Shown in pieces: positions 7,599 to 15,513 of a stretch of DNA of 37,426 bases (position 1 is its first letter; every line of letters starts with the position of its first letter). Made by a program: the position numbers and the translations under genes. The stretch comes from a bacterium (GTDB lineage: Bacteria; Actinomycetota; Acidimicrobiia; Spongiisociales; UBA5794): assembly GCA_024226255.1 (NCBI GenBank), contig JAAELU010000546.1, forward strand, positions 1-37,426, written 5' to 3'. The notes below the pieces were generated by a model. The model did not search any database. It was not told where the DNA came from and saw only the letters and a list, made by a program, of their open reading frames with translations.

Positions 7599-8726
7599 GT
7601 GCCGGCTGGCGGGGCTACCGACAGAAGCAGCACAACTGCGAAGCGCATTGGCGCGCTCGGAGTAGCCGTCCTGGCTTTCCTGCTTTATTCGGTGACGACT
7701 GCAACCCCCCTCGTGTCAACCGACGCTCTGCTGCCGACAACCACCTCAGCGGCCCCTGTTGTGGCTATCGCGACCCGACCGGTTCCTGCTGCCCACGCCG
7801 GTACGGAAATCGGTCACGGTTTTGCCGGTCCGGTCGCTGCTGCCGCGGAGCGCTATGCGTACGACTATCGCACGCGGTACCAGCCGGCTACGTCGATCGC
7901 TTCAGCTATCCCAGAGCCTGAAGTTCCGCTGGTCGTCGGTCTCGGCAAGTCCCGGATCGCCGACGTCGAGGCCTTGCCACCGCCACCGCCGGTCGTCACA
8001 CAGTATCGGGGGTTGACGGTTCACGATGATCCCCGATCGCGCTACCAACTCGAGCTTGATCCGAGCCGTCGAGTGATTGAGGTCACGGTCGACGACGTCC
8101 CCAACGTTCTCTTCGAGATCGACTATCGGGATCGGTTCTCCGATTTTCATCGGATCGGGGTCACTCCGGTTCTGGTTGGACATCGGCTCGAGGGCAACTT
8201 CCATCGGGCTCGGGGTGAGACGACGTACCCGCTGATTACCCCCACCTTTGACGCCGGCAAAGTGACCCACACGACCGTTTCCAACGAAGGCAACTCGTTG
8301 TTGATCCGGTTCGATGGGGGCCCGTACGCCAACCTGAGCCCTGGGCGGGACAACGACCAAAGCACATACCTCGAAGTCCTGGTCGATGTGACTGAAGCCC
8401 GGGTTCGGATGGACCTCGGAGGTCTGTATTACGTCCGTCCGGCGGTTGGCGCCGAGATGTTCATCAGCAACGCCGACAACAGTTCGACGATCCGCGTCGA
8501 CGAGGATGGCACCAGATTCTTGACCTACATAGAAAACCCCACCCGCGTCGAAGTTAGCGATCCCGCCTACGGCAGCTACCGAATGCGCACCGACGTGACT
8601 CGACTCCAGGTGCAATGGAACGGCGTCGGAACTGCATTCGAGCTCGACTTTGATCACGCCTACAAGGACCGCGGTCAGACCGACGTACAGACGCGCCTGG
8701 TGTTTCCGACCCCCATCGAAGCCTGA
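7599..8726 (+). CDS. Secreted or membrane-anchored protein of unknown function
   Basis: The 375-residue product begins at GTG with GGGAGA 6 nt upstream. A signal peptide or anchor (about residues 18-38, ALGVAVLAFLLYSV) leads into a Thr/Ala/Pro-rich linker (to about residue 130, including LPPPPPV). A beta-rich domain of about 240 residues follows, with many Asp, Arg and Tyr (YRGLTVHDDPRSRYQLEL, VLFEIDYRDRFSD, YLEVLVDVTEARVRMDL). The domain contains no cysteine. Alternating strands suggest an extracytoplasmic beta-sandwich, loosely like AMIN or other wall-binding modules, but I do not recognise it. It lies between a small membrane protein and an RTX/beta-helix protein on the same strand, which suggests an envelope role. 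Confidence 0.75.
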   Translation: MPAGGATDRSSTTAKRIGALGVAVLAFLLYSVTTATPLVSTDALLPTTTSAAPVVAIATRPVPAAHAGTEIGHGFAGPVAAAAERYAYDYRTRYQPATSIASAIPEPEVPLVVGLGKSRIADVEALPPPPPVVTQYRGLTVHDDPRSRYQLELDPSRRVIEVTVDDVPNVLFEIDYRDRFSDFHRIGVTPVLVGHRLEGNFHRARGETTYPLITPTFDAGKVTHTTVSNEGNSLLIRFDGGPYANLSPGRDNDQSTYLEVLVDVTEARVRMDLGGLYYVRPAVGAEMFISNADNSSTIRVDEDGTRFLTYIENPTRVEVSDPAYGSYRMRTDVTRLQVQWNGVGTAFELDFDHAYKDRGQTDVQTRLVFPTPIEA

Positions 8727-8774
8727 CCGACGACTCCCGGCACCACTATGGGTGGCGGATGTCGCAACCTCGCA

Positions 8775-8780
8775 TACACT
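8775..8780 (+). promoter_or_regulatory. Leaderless-type -10 box (TACACT)
   Basis: TACACT lies 8 nt before the GTG at 8789. There is no Shine-Dalgarno sequence in between, so transcription probably starts at the start codon. Confidence 0.5.
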
Positions 8781-8788
8781 GAGTCATC

Positions 8789-10942
8789 GTGCGTTTCTCC
8801 CGAATCTCGTTGGTTCTGGCACTGGCGGCCACTCTGCTGCCAGTTGGCCCAGCTGCGTCTGCCCGGGTCAAGACGTGTGACGGTGTCGCCGCCACGATCG
8901 TGGGAACGGCGCGTGCCGATCATCTGGTTGGGACCGACGGCCCTGACGTCATTGTCGGCCTCGGTGGCGACGATCACATTGATGGCCTGGGCGGCGATGA
9001 CTTGATCTGTGGCAATGGGGGAGCCGACGTCATCAACGGCAGAGCGGGAGCCGACCGCATCTACGGTGGCGCCGGCCGCGACCTGATTCGCGGGGGCTCC
9101 GGGGCCGACCGGATGTATGGCGGGTCGGGCTCGGACACGGTCCTCGGTAGCGGTGGAAACGACACCGCCCGAGGCAACGACGGCGCCGACACCCTCTTTG
9201 GAGGAGCCGGGGACGACCGCCTCTTCGGTGGGGCCGGAGCCGACTGGTGCCGGACCGGCGAACTGGCTCGGTCGTGCCAAACGGGCAGCCCGTCGTCGGC
9301 GCACGCTGCCATACCCGGAAAGCTTCGTGTCGATGCCACCTTTGAGAATCTTGGAGTTCTGTGGTGGATTGACGGCGACATCGACAACGATGCCGCGCTC
9401 TACGTGGAGTTTCGTGAGTCCGGTTCGGCTATGTGGCGCCCCGGAGCCCCATTCATGCGAGCGTATCCATCGATCATCGTCAATGGATCACCGCTCGGCC
9501 TGAACTCACTCGGCGCCAGTGCCATGTTCCTCGAGCCCGGCACGACGTACACGATTCGCGCCACCCTGACCGACCCGGATGGCGGGGCTGACGTGAAGAC
9601 GGTCACGTATCGCACCAGGGAGATGCCCACTGCCAATCCCCAAGGGACGCTGCGTCACGTCGTCCCAGGCAACGGAGGCGGATCAGGCACGGTCGGCGAT
9701 CCTTATCAAGGCCTGCAGGCAGCTGCCGATGCTGCGGTTCCCGGCGACATCTTCTCGGTCGGCGCCGGCGTCTATGCCCCGTTCGAGCTGACAACCTCCG
9801 GAGTGAGTGGCTCTCCGATTGTGTTTCGTGGTCCCGACAGTGGAACTGCCCGCGTCGATGGAGGAGGAACCGACCGGGGAGTAGTGACCCTGGGCCAGTT
9901 CGATCAGATCCTGCGCCACGTGATCATCGAGGGCCTGATAATCGAGGACGGCGCCTGGGGTGTCGACGCCCAGAACACCCGCAACATCGTCATTCAGGAC
10001 AACTTGATCCGCGACGTGGACTTCGGGGTCTATAACCGCCGGGGCAATGGTTGGGAGCGTAACCAGACGGTTTGTGACAACGTCATCGAAGGTCGGGTGG
10101 CATGGCCCGGACAGGGGATCCCGGGCGAACGCGGCATCGACCTGCGTGGGTACGGCAACGTTGTGTGCCACAACGAAGTTCACAATTTCGGCGACTGTGT
10201 TTCGGTGCAGCCCGCCACCGGCCCGTCTTTCGGCAACGACATCTACGGAAACGATGTGTACCTATGTGTCGATGACGGGATCGAGGTCGATTACAACCAG
10301 GCGAACGTGCGGGTCTATCGGAATCGAGTGACCAACGCCCGGATGGGGGTGAGTGTGCAACCGATGCGGGGCGGTCCGGGCTACATCTTGCGCAACGAGT
10401 TCTTCAACCTCGAGTCCAAGCCGATCAAGATGCACAATGACACATCTGGCTTCTTCATCGTGCACAACACCGGGGTGAAGCTCGGCGACGGCTACAACGA
10501 TTCCGCCATGTGGCGCAATGCCGTTCTTCGCAACAATGTCTTCCTCGGAACCCGCTACGCCTTCGAATTCACAACCATCGCCGATGAGGGTTTCCGCGAC
10601 CTGGACTTCAACGGTTGGGGCACGAGCAGGGCCATCGATCCGGGCGGTCCCTGGTTCAAGTGGGACAACGTCCGGTACGACCACATCGCTGATCTCCCTC
10701 CCGGGGTCGAGGACCACGGTATCGAGGTGGGTTTCGGCAACCTGCGTGATGCCGCCTTGCCCGCTTCGTGGAACGTCGCGGTAGCTCCGGGGGATCCCGA
10801 TCTTCGCCTGAAAGCGGGCGGTATCGGCAAGAACGACGGTACGTGGCTTCCCAACCTGAACGATCTCGTGGAGCTGGCCGGTCGGCCCGACCTGGGAGCC
10901 TTCGAACGGGGCGCGCCGATGCCCGAGTACGGGCCTCGCTAG
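8789..10942 (+). CDS. Secreted RTX protein with Fn3-like domain and right-handed beta-helix
   Basis: The 717-residue protein has a clear signal peptide (residues 1-25, ending PAASA). A Cys-bounded RTX block follows (about 30-165, with repeats such as GGDDHIDGLGGDD and GGAGDDRLFGGAGAD). Next comes an Fn3-like beta-sandwich (about 178-280, ending VKTVTYRTRE). The C-terminal half (about 290-700) is a right-handed parallel beta-helix of the pectate-lyase/NosD kind: GTVGDPYQGLQAAADAAVPGD opens the helix, then N-rich rungs follow (NIVIQDNLIRD, GNVVCHNEVHN). Such domains bind or cleave polysaccharides; no catalytic set is assigned here. The RTX block is at the N-terminus, the reverse of type I secretion substrates. 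The last four bases of the gene overlap the convergent gene. Confidence 0.88.
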   Translation: MRFSRISLVLALAATLLPVGPAASARVKTCDGVAATIVGTARADHLVGTDGPDVIVGLGGDDHIDGLGGDDLICGNGGADVINGRAGADRIYGGAGRDLIRGGSGADRMYGGSGSDTVLGSGGNDTARGNDGADTLFGGAGDDRLFGGAGADWCRTGELARSCQTGSPSSAHAAIPGKLRVDATFENLGVLWWIDGDIDNDAALYVEFRESGSAMWRPGAPFMRAYPSIIVNGSPLGLNSLGASAMFLEPGTTYTIRATLTDPDGGADVKTVTYRTREMPTANPQGTLRHVVPGNGGGSGTVGDPYQGLQAAADAAVPGDIFSVGAGVYAPFELTTSGVSGSPIVFRGPDSGTARVDGGGTDRGVVTLGQFDQILRHVIIEGLIIEDGAWGVDAQNTRNIVIQDNLIRDVDFGVYNRRGNGWERNQTVCDNVIEGRVAWPGQGIPGERGIDLRGYGNVVCHNEVHNFGDCVSVQPATGPSFGNDIYGNDVYLCVDDGIEVDYNQANVRVYRNRVTNARMGVSVQPMRGGPGYILRNEFFNLESKPIKMHNDTSGFFIVHNTGVKLGDGYNDSAMWRNAVLRNNVFLGTRYAFEFTTIADEGFRDLDFNGWGTSRAIDPGGPWFKWDNVRYDHIADLPPGVEDHGIEVGFGNLRDAALPASWNVAVAPGDPDLRLKAGGIGKNDGTWLPNLNDLVELAGRPDLGAFERGAPMPEYGPR

Positions 10943-11535
10943 TCGTTCGGCAGGCCGAGGATCTTGTTGAGTCGCTCTTCGCCGGCGCCACTGACGAACC
11001 ACCACCAGCCCACAATCAGCGCCGACACTGTGGCCACTGCGAGCAGAGTGAGATACCAGGCCAGCCAAACCGAGCCGTGATCGGCCAGACCGGGGAGGCC
11101 GAGCGCCAGACTGAAACCGAAACTGCTGACGCCCAGCCCGGTTATGAACAGCGTCATGAAGGCGAACCATGTGAACGGCGAGGCTGCCGCGGTAACCATC
11201 TTCGGTTCGTTGAGGGGAAAGAGGTAGGCGTCCTCGAGTTTGGCTGCGAGGAGTACCTCCTCGCCAAGCTCATCGTTGATATCCCTCTCGAGCTTCGCCG
11301 AGTAGTGGCGCGCGAATATCAGATATGAAGCGTCGAAGGCAGTGAGGGTCGCTCCCAGCAAGGCGACAATTGGAATCAGCAGAAACGCCTCGTCGACCTT
11401 CCACCAGCCGACAACAAACAAGACCAGAGTCGCCAACGTGGTGACCTTGACGTCGGTGAAGAAGCGCTCGTGGTAGAACCGCGTCATGGCGCGCATTCGG
11501 CCTAGCTGCTGGGCGGCGATCTCAGTCTTGTCCAC
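10939..11535 (-). CDS. Membrane protein of unknown function, four predicted helices
   Basis: This 198-residue protein has paired helices at about residues 32-66, then a soluble acidic loop (KLERDINDELGEEVLLAAKLED), then two further helices at about 118-142 and 155-182. It starts at GTG with GGAG 4 nt upstream. Its TAG stop shares the palindromic CTAG (10939-10942) with the stop of the convergent beta-helix gene. The architecture of hairpin, cytoplasmic loop and hairpin is common in small stress-related membrane proteins, but I recognise no family. Confidence 0.75.
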   Translation of the reverse strand: MDKTEIAAQQLGRMRAMTRFYHERFFTDVKVTTLATLVLFVVGWWKVDEAFLLIPIVALLGATLTAFDASYLIFARHYSAKLERDINDELGEEVLLAAKLEDAYLFPLNEPKMVTAAASPFTWFAFMTLFITGLGVSSFGFSLALGLPGLADHGSVWLAWYLTLLAVATVSALIVGWWWFVSGAGEERLNKILGLPND

Positions 11536-11774
11536 GGTGCTCCATTCCCGAGCCCAAGATACCTATGTGGCGAATGCGTCGATGACGGTGGACCACGCTT
11601 TGAGCCCGGTCGCATCTACGAGCCCGATCAGCCCAGACACCGCTTGCGGCACCGAATGTGACGCCGGGTTGGTGGCGGAGATCAGGCCGTCCAAGGACTA
11701 GCCGCTGGACAACCCCGGGTCCCCCTAGGTCAATATGGGGGACTGTCCCTGAGGCGCTGAGGCCGCCGCCCCCA

Positions 11775-11780
11775 TACGTT
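11775..11780 (+). promoter_or_regulatory. Leaderless-type -10 box (TACGTT)
   Basis: TACGTT lies 6 nt before the ATG at 11787. It supports that ATG over the longer open frame that begins at 11658. Confidence 0.5.
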
Positions 11781-11786
11781 GTGTCT

Positions 11787-13412
11787 ATGAACACAACACC
11801 AGCCCGTCCCGACCCGACCGTCGTCTCCGTGAGCTTCATGGATCGCTTTGAGGAGACCGCATTCAAATGGGGAGGTCTCATCATGATCTTCCTGGCTGTT
11901 GCTTTTGCGATGGGAATCGCAATCGACCATGGCTTGTACACGCCTCCATTGCGGGTGGCAACTGGCATTCTCATCGGAGCGGGACTCATCGCTGTCGGAT
12001 TGGTGACCTATCTAGGTCGACCAGTCTTTGGCCAGAGCCTGCAGGGTGTTGGCCTGGCCGTATTGTTCCTGAGTCTGTTCGCCGGGCACCAGATGTTCGC
12101 CGTCATCAGCTATCAAAACGCCATGACGGCGACCGTTGTCGTGACCGGACTGTCCTTCTGGTTGGCCTCCCGCAGGGGTGACTCGGCGCTGGCGGCCATT
12201 GGACTGCTCGGCGGCTTGGCTGCACCGTTTGTGTTGACGCTCGGAGGTGCCTCGACTGGGGCCGCGTCCTCGGTCGCCCTCTACGCCGTCTACGCCTCCA
12301 CGCTGCTTCTGGCAGCCGCCGCGTTGTATTTCATGAACGGCTGGGGGTCGCTGCTCCTCACCGCGGGCCTTCTCGCCGTCACGACGTTCAGTTCGATCGT
12401 CTACAGGTTGGATCCGGGCGATGGCGGGCGCGCTGTGGTCCAGGTTGGCTTGACCGCCGTCGCCCTGGCGTTGTGGTTGGCTCCGGTTGTCCGGACCACC
12501 ATGCAGCGCTCGATTCAGGTGTCGCGGCATTCGATAGATCGGCAACTGGCTCATTTCTTCGAAGGCGCTGAGCTCGGAGCTGTGATCTGGGCGCCGGCGG
12601 CGACCGTCGTAGCCACATCCATCATCTGGTCTCTGACGTCGGCCCAGTTGGGCGCAGTAGCCCTGGCAGCGGCCGTTCTCGTCTCCGCGACTGGTCTCAC
12701 GGTGCGCCGTGACCACAAGATCCTCGGATTGACGCACTTCGTCGCCGCCTCCGGACTGCTGGCTACCGCTTCGGTGCTGCTCCTCGACGGGTCAGCCCTA
12801 CAGCTCGCTCTCGCAGGTCAGGCTTTTGCCTCTCTCGTTGTGGGCCGCCACGCCAAATCGCCAGTACTGACGACTGTTGGTGGGATTATCGCCCTGCCGG
12901 CCTCCACCTGGGCAGTCTCTGAGATCGTCGATTCCTTTGTGGTCGGCCTCCAAGTCGAACCGGCCCGCCTTGTGGCCCACGTGATCATCATCGGCTTCGT
13001 GGCGGTCGGTGCCCTGCTCGAAACCACCGACCAGATCCGCCGAACATTGGCGGCCGTCGCCTATGTCCTGTTCGGGACGTGGCTGGCTGAAGTCTTCATT
13101 GGCGTGTTGCACGGGCCCGCCTTCACCACGGCGAGTTGGATCCTGCTGGCGGCCACGACTGCCTGGGTGGGACTCCGAACCGAATCGAAGCCGGTGATCC
13201 AGGTTGGGCTGGCAACGGTGCTGCTAGCGGTCGCCAAGCTCCTGACTACCGACCTGGTCCAAATCAACGCGGTCGGTCGCACCATGAGTTCTTTCGTCGC
13301 CGGCGTCGTGCTCGTCGGGTTTGGATACAGCTACCCCGCGATGCGCGAGTTGCTCAGCCGCGAAGAAGAGAAGGCTGCCCGTCCGTTTGAGCACCCGGAT
13401 GCGCGCAGATAA
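11787..13412 (+). CDS. Large polytopic membrane protein, DUF2339-like
   Basis: From the ATG at 11787 the protein is 541 residues and almost wholly hydrophobic, with about 14-16 membrane helices. After a short polar N-terminus (MNTTPARPDPTVVSVSF), the segments MDRFEETAFKWGGLIMIFLA and LLGGLAAPFVLTLGG match the pattern of DUF2339 proteins, a family of uncharacterised polytopic membrane proteins. Polar interruptions near residue 245 (QRSIQVSRHSIDRQLAHFFE) may be a cytoplasmic loop. The C-terminus is charged (SREEEKAARPFEHPDARR). It is convergent with the sigma-operon membrane protein, 8 nt away, and no terminator is seen between them. Confidence 0.8.
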   Translation: MNTTPARPDPTVVSVSFMDRFEETAFKWGGLIMIFLAVAFAMGIAIDHGLYTPPLRVATGILIGAGLIAVGLVTYLGRPVFGQSLQGVGLAVLFLSLFAGHQMFAVISYQNAMTATVVVTGLSFWLASRRGDSALAAIGLLGGLAAPFVLTLGGASTGAASSVALYAVYASTLLLAAAALYFMNGWGSLLLTAGLLAVTTFSSIVYRLDPGDGGRAVVQVGLTAVALALWLAPVVRTTMQRSIQVSRHSIDRQLAHFFEGAELGAVIWAPAATVVATSIIWSLTSAQLGAVALAAAVLVSATGLTVRRDHKILGLTHFVAASGLLATASVLLLDGSALQLALAGQAFASLVVGRHAKSPVLTTVGGIIALPASTWAVSEIVDSFVVGLQVEPARLVAHVIIIGFVAVGALLETTDQIRRTLAAVAYVLFGTWLAEVFIGVLHGPAFTTASWILLAATTAWVGLRTESKPVIQVGLATVLLAVAKLLTTDLVQINAVGRTMSSFVAGVVLVGFGYSYPAMRELLSREEEKAARPFEHPDARR

Positions 13413-13420
13413 CGACTGAG

Positions 13421-14734
13421 TTAGGCGTTGGCCTTGGCAGAGAAGTCTTCGAAGAGGCTGCTGAAGTCGAATTCGCCGTCCCCAAAGAGACTCTCGAAGT
13501 CGAAGTCGCCATTGTTGAGCAGGCTGTCGAACAGCTCCTGGAGATCAAGCCCCTCGAGATCAAACCCTTCGAGGTCGAGCCCTTCGAGGTCGAAGTCGCC
13601 AAATTGTGTCTCGAGGTCTGCCAGTAGCTCTTCAATGTTGAGGCCCTTGAGATCTAGCCCTTCGAGGTCGAAGTTGCCGAAGTCGAGGCCCTTGAGGTTG
13701 AAGTCGCCAAAGTCGAATCCCTCAAATCCAAAGAATCCGAAGCCGCACAGGTGGCCGTCCTCGAACTCGCTGAAGAATGTCTCGAAATCGAAGTCCTCGA
13801 GGTCCTCGATCGAGCCGATGTCTGGAAGGTCGGCGGGATCACAAGACTCAATATCGAAGTTGAAGTTCTTGAAGTCGAAGTTCTTGAAGTCGAGGTCTCC
13901 GAGCTTGGTCCGGAGTTCGTCCAGATCGAAGTCCTCGGGGAGAACGCCCTCGGGCAGGTTCGACAGGAACTCGTCGAGGTCAAAGTCGCTGAAGTCCAAG
14001 CCCTCGAGGTTCAGGTCGCCGAAGTTGAATTGTGACAGATCCAGATTCTCGAGATCGCCGAACGGCAAAGTGAGTCCGTAATCCCGAGGATCGGGCGGCT
14101 CACCGCACTTGTTTTCGAGATCTGAGAAGCCGTCGTGACCGCTCTGCATCAAAGCCGGCAGCTCTGGAAGGAGCGCGTCGAGCTCGCCTGTGAGGCAGTT
14201 GGCGAAGGCCTGTAGATCCTGGCGATAAACGTCAGCTTCAGGACCGAGGTCGGGCACCGGCAGCGCCCCACAGGTTGCGGTGATGCTGGGGGTCTCGCCG
14301 ACGTCGAAGCCCGACTTGAACCAAGTGCCGAGTTCGTTGAGAACACAGGTGGCGTAGCCCGTCTGCTCGCTCAAGTCGCTCGGCAGTGTGATTTCACCTG
14401 GGGTCTCATCGGCCGCAGCAATGGCGGCAATCGACGTCGGTGCGGCAACGGTGTCGTCTACAGAGTCGCGGGCGACAAGAGCGAATGCCCCAATGCCGAG
14501 AATCAGAACGGCGGCGAAGCTGGCGGCAAATGCAACCGCCGGTCGCTGCATCCACGAGCGCCAGCGGGCCGGCTGCTTGATGGCGGGTTCGGCGGAGAAG
14601 CGGGCTTCGAGCCGATCATTGGCCGCCACATGTGTGGACTGGCCATCCCGCCACGTACGCAGTTCGGCCGCCAGGAGGCGGTTGGCTGGATCGTCGGCGA
14701 CGATATCTTCGAGAAAATCAGAGTGTTCAGTCAT
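13421..14734 (-). CDS. Sigma-linked single-pass membrane protein with acidic FDLEG pentad repeats; putative anti-sigma factor
   Basis: The 437-residue protein begins with a 60-residue cytoplasmic part, has one membrane helix (about 67-88), and then an external region. It overlaps the sigma gene by ATGA, the usual arrangement for an anti-sigma factor. The zinc motif HxxxCxxC of ZAS anti-sigma factors is absent. External Cys130, 155, 180, 210, 298 and 330 could form three disulfides. Residues 231-400 contain at least 18 pentads of the form [F/L]-[D/N]-[L/F]-x-x in blocks at 231-255, 281-295, 340-369 and 381-400 (for example FDLEG, LDLEG, LDFKN). The pattern resembles pentapeptide repeats, but position one is bulky rather than small. 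The region is strongly acidic and rich in Phe. Ligand and fold are unknown. Confidence 0.85.
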   Translation of the reverse strand: MTEHSDFLEDIVADDPANRLLAAELRTWRDGQSTHVAANDRLEARFSAEPAIKQPARWRSWMQRPAVAFAASFAAVLILGIGAFALVARDSVDDTVAAPTSIAAIAAADETPGEITLPSDLSEQTGYATCVLNELGTWFKSGFDVGETPSITATCGALPVPDLGPEADVYRQDLQAFANCLTGELDALLPELPALMQSGHDGFSDLENKCGEPPDPRDYGLTLPFGDLENLDLSQFNFGDLNLEGLDFSDFDLDEFLSNLPEGVLPEDFDLDELRTKLGDLDFKNFDFKNFNFDIESCDPADLPDIGSIEDLEDFDFETFFSEFEDGHLCGFGFFGFEGFDFGDFNLKGLDFGNFDLEGLDLKGLNIEELLADLETQFGDFDLEGLDLEGFDLEGLDLQELFDSLLNNGDFDFESLFGDGEFDFSSLFEDFSAKANA

Positions 14735-15348
14735 GTCATATCTGAGAACGTGCCGATGGCGTCGGGGGATACGCGCAGTTTCTCGAGGTTCTTGCGAAGC
14801 GCCTCTACTCCGCGATGTTGCAGCGACTTCACTGCTCCTAGAGGTCGGTCGAGCACATCGGCCGTTTCGGCGAGAGTGAGACCGGCCACCAAGCGCAGGT
14901 GGAGCACGTCGCGTTGGTTCGGAGTCAGTGTCCGCAGGATCTGATCGACCTCGCCGGCGCCAAGATTGGCCATGGCTTCGGCCTCGACGTCGCCGCCTGA
15001 AGCTTCATGGCGAGTTGGATCAAGCGATGCGACCACATTCGGCCGCCGAATCCGTTTGCGGTGCTCGTCGATGAGCAGGTTGTGGGCAATGGTGAACACC
15101 CAAGACCGGAAGCCGCTCTCGTTTCCCTTGAATCGATCGAGACGGTCGAACGCCCGGTGGAATACCTCGTTGGTCGCCACATCAACGTCGGTGGCGCCTC
15201 GCACCCGCAAGTAGCCCGCCACCTGCGGACTCAGGGAATCGTAGAGGCGGCGCAGGGCGCGACCCGACCCTTGGCGAGCGCGGTCGAGGAGACCATCGAA
15301 GTCGCCGTTGCCCGCCACAACCGTGGCAGTCGAATCAGTTGCTGACAT
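14731..15348 (-). CDS. ECF-type RNA polymerase sigma factor
   Basis: The 205-residue protein has sigma region 2 at about residues 33-103 (AYxR-like RALRRLYDSL, then EVFHRAFDRLDRF and FRSWVFTIAHNLLIDEHRKR). Region 4 is at about 135-190 (LTPNQRDVLHLRLVAGLTLAE and a helix-turn-helix ending GAVKSLQHRGVEALR). It lacks region 3, as ECF factors do. It directs RNA polymerase to a small regulon, probably under control of the membrane protein translated from the overlapping downstream gene. A TACGGT box 6 nt before the ATG suggests a leaderless housekeeping promoter. I could not convincingly identify an autoregulatory ECF promoter (AAC and CGT elements). Confidence 0.93.
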   Translation of the reverse strand: MSATDSTATVVAGNGDFDGLLDRARQGSGRALRRLYDSLSPQVAGYLRVRGATDVDVATNEVFHRAFDRLDRFKGNESGFRSWVFTIAHNLLIDEHRKRIRRPNVVASLDPTRHEASGGDVEAEAMANLGAGEVDQILRTLTPNQRDVLHLRLVAGLTLAETADVLDRPLGAVKSLQHRGVEALRKNLEKLRVSPDAIGTFSDMT

Positions 15349-15354
15349 GTCATA

Positions 15355-15360
15355 ACCGTA
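15355..15360 (-). promoter_or_regulatory. Leaderless-type -10 box (TACGGT)
   Basis: TACGGT on the minus strand lies 6 nt before the ATG at 15348 of the sigma factor. No ribosome binding site is present. Confidence 0.5.
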
Positions 15361-15390
15361 AACGTTGTCGCGTCGTAGTTGGGTACGGAT

Positions 15391-15475
15391 CAGTCAGAAG
15401 ACAGAAGTCAGAAATCAGAAGCCAGAAAGCCAGCGGCCGGGTTCTTCTGTCTGACTTCTGACTTCTGGTTTCTGT
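15391..15475. repeat. CAGAAG-type intergenic inverted repeat, copy 2
   Basis: The left arm (15391-15428) is built from CAGAAGTCAGAA-like words. The right arm (15443-15475) carries their reverse complement, with an exact 12-bp match between 15402-15413 and 15456-15467. The loop is GC-rich. Segment 15451-15474 matches 116-139 at 22 of 24 positions, and GAAGCCAGAA (15418-15427) also occurs at 52-61. It sits between the divergent sigma factor and hutU genes and could act on the hut leader. Confidence 0.85.
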
Positions 15476-15500
15476 TCTCTTCGCGCCACAATGGTGCCCG

Positions 15501-15508
15501 AGGAGGAG
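15501..15508 (+). promoter_or_regulatory. Ribosome binding site deciding the hutU start
   Basis: AGGAGGAG, 5 nt before the ATG at 15514, is near-consensus. It rules out the longer open frame that reads through the inverted repeat from 15379. Confidence 0.9.
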
Positions 15509-15513
15509 CATCA

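Noticed and set aside
13428-14081. 217-codon plus-strand frame rich in Ser, Lys and Pro
   Set aside because: It is the antisense shadow of the pentad-repeat region, and its composition is dictated by that repeat.
15361-15390. ECF-type autoregulatory promoter before the sigma gene
   Set aside because: AAC- and CGT-like words occur but without a convincing -35/-10 pair; a leaderless-type housekeeping -10 box explains the start better.
15379-15513. N-terminal extension of hutU
   Set aside because: It would translate the inverted repeat; the ATG at 15514 has AGGAGGAG and gives the normal family length.
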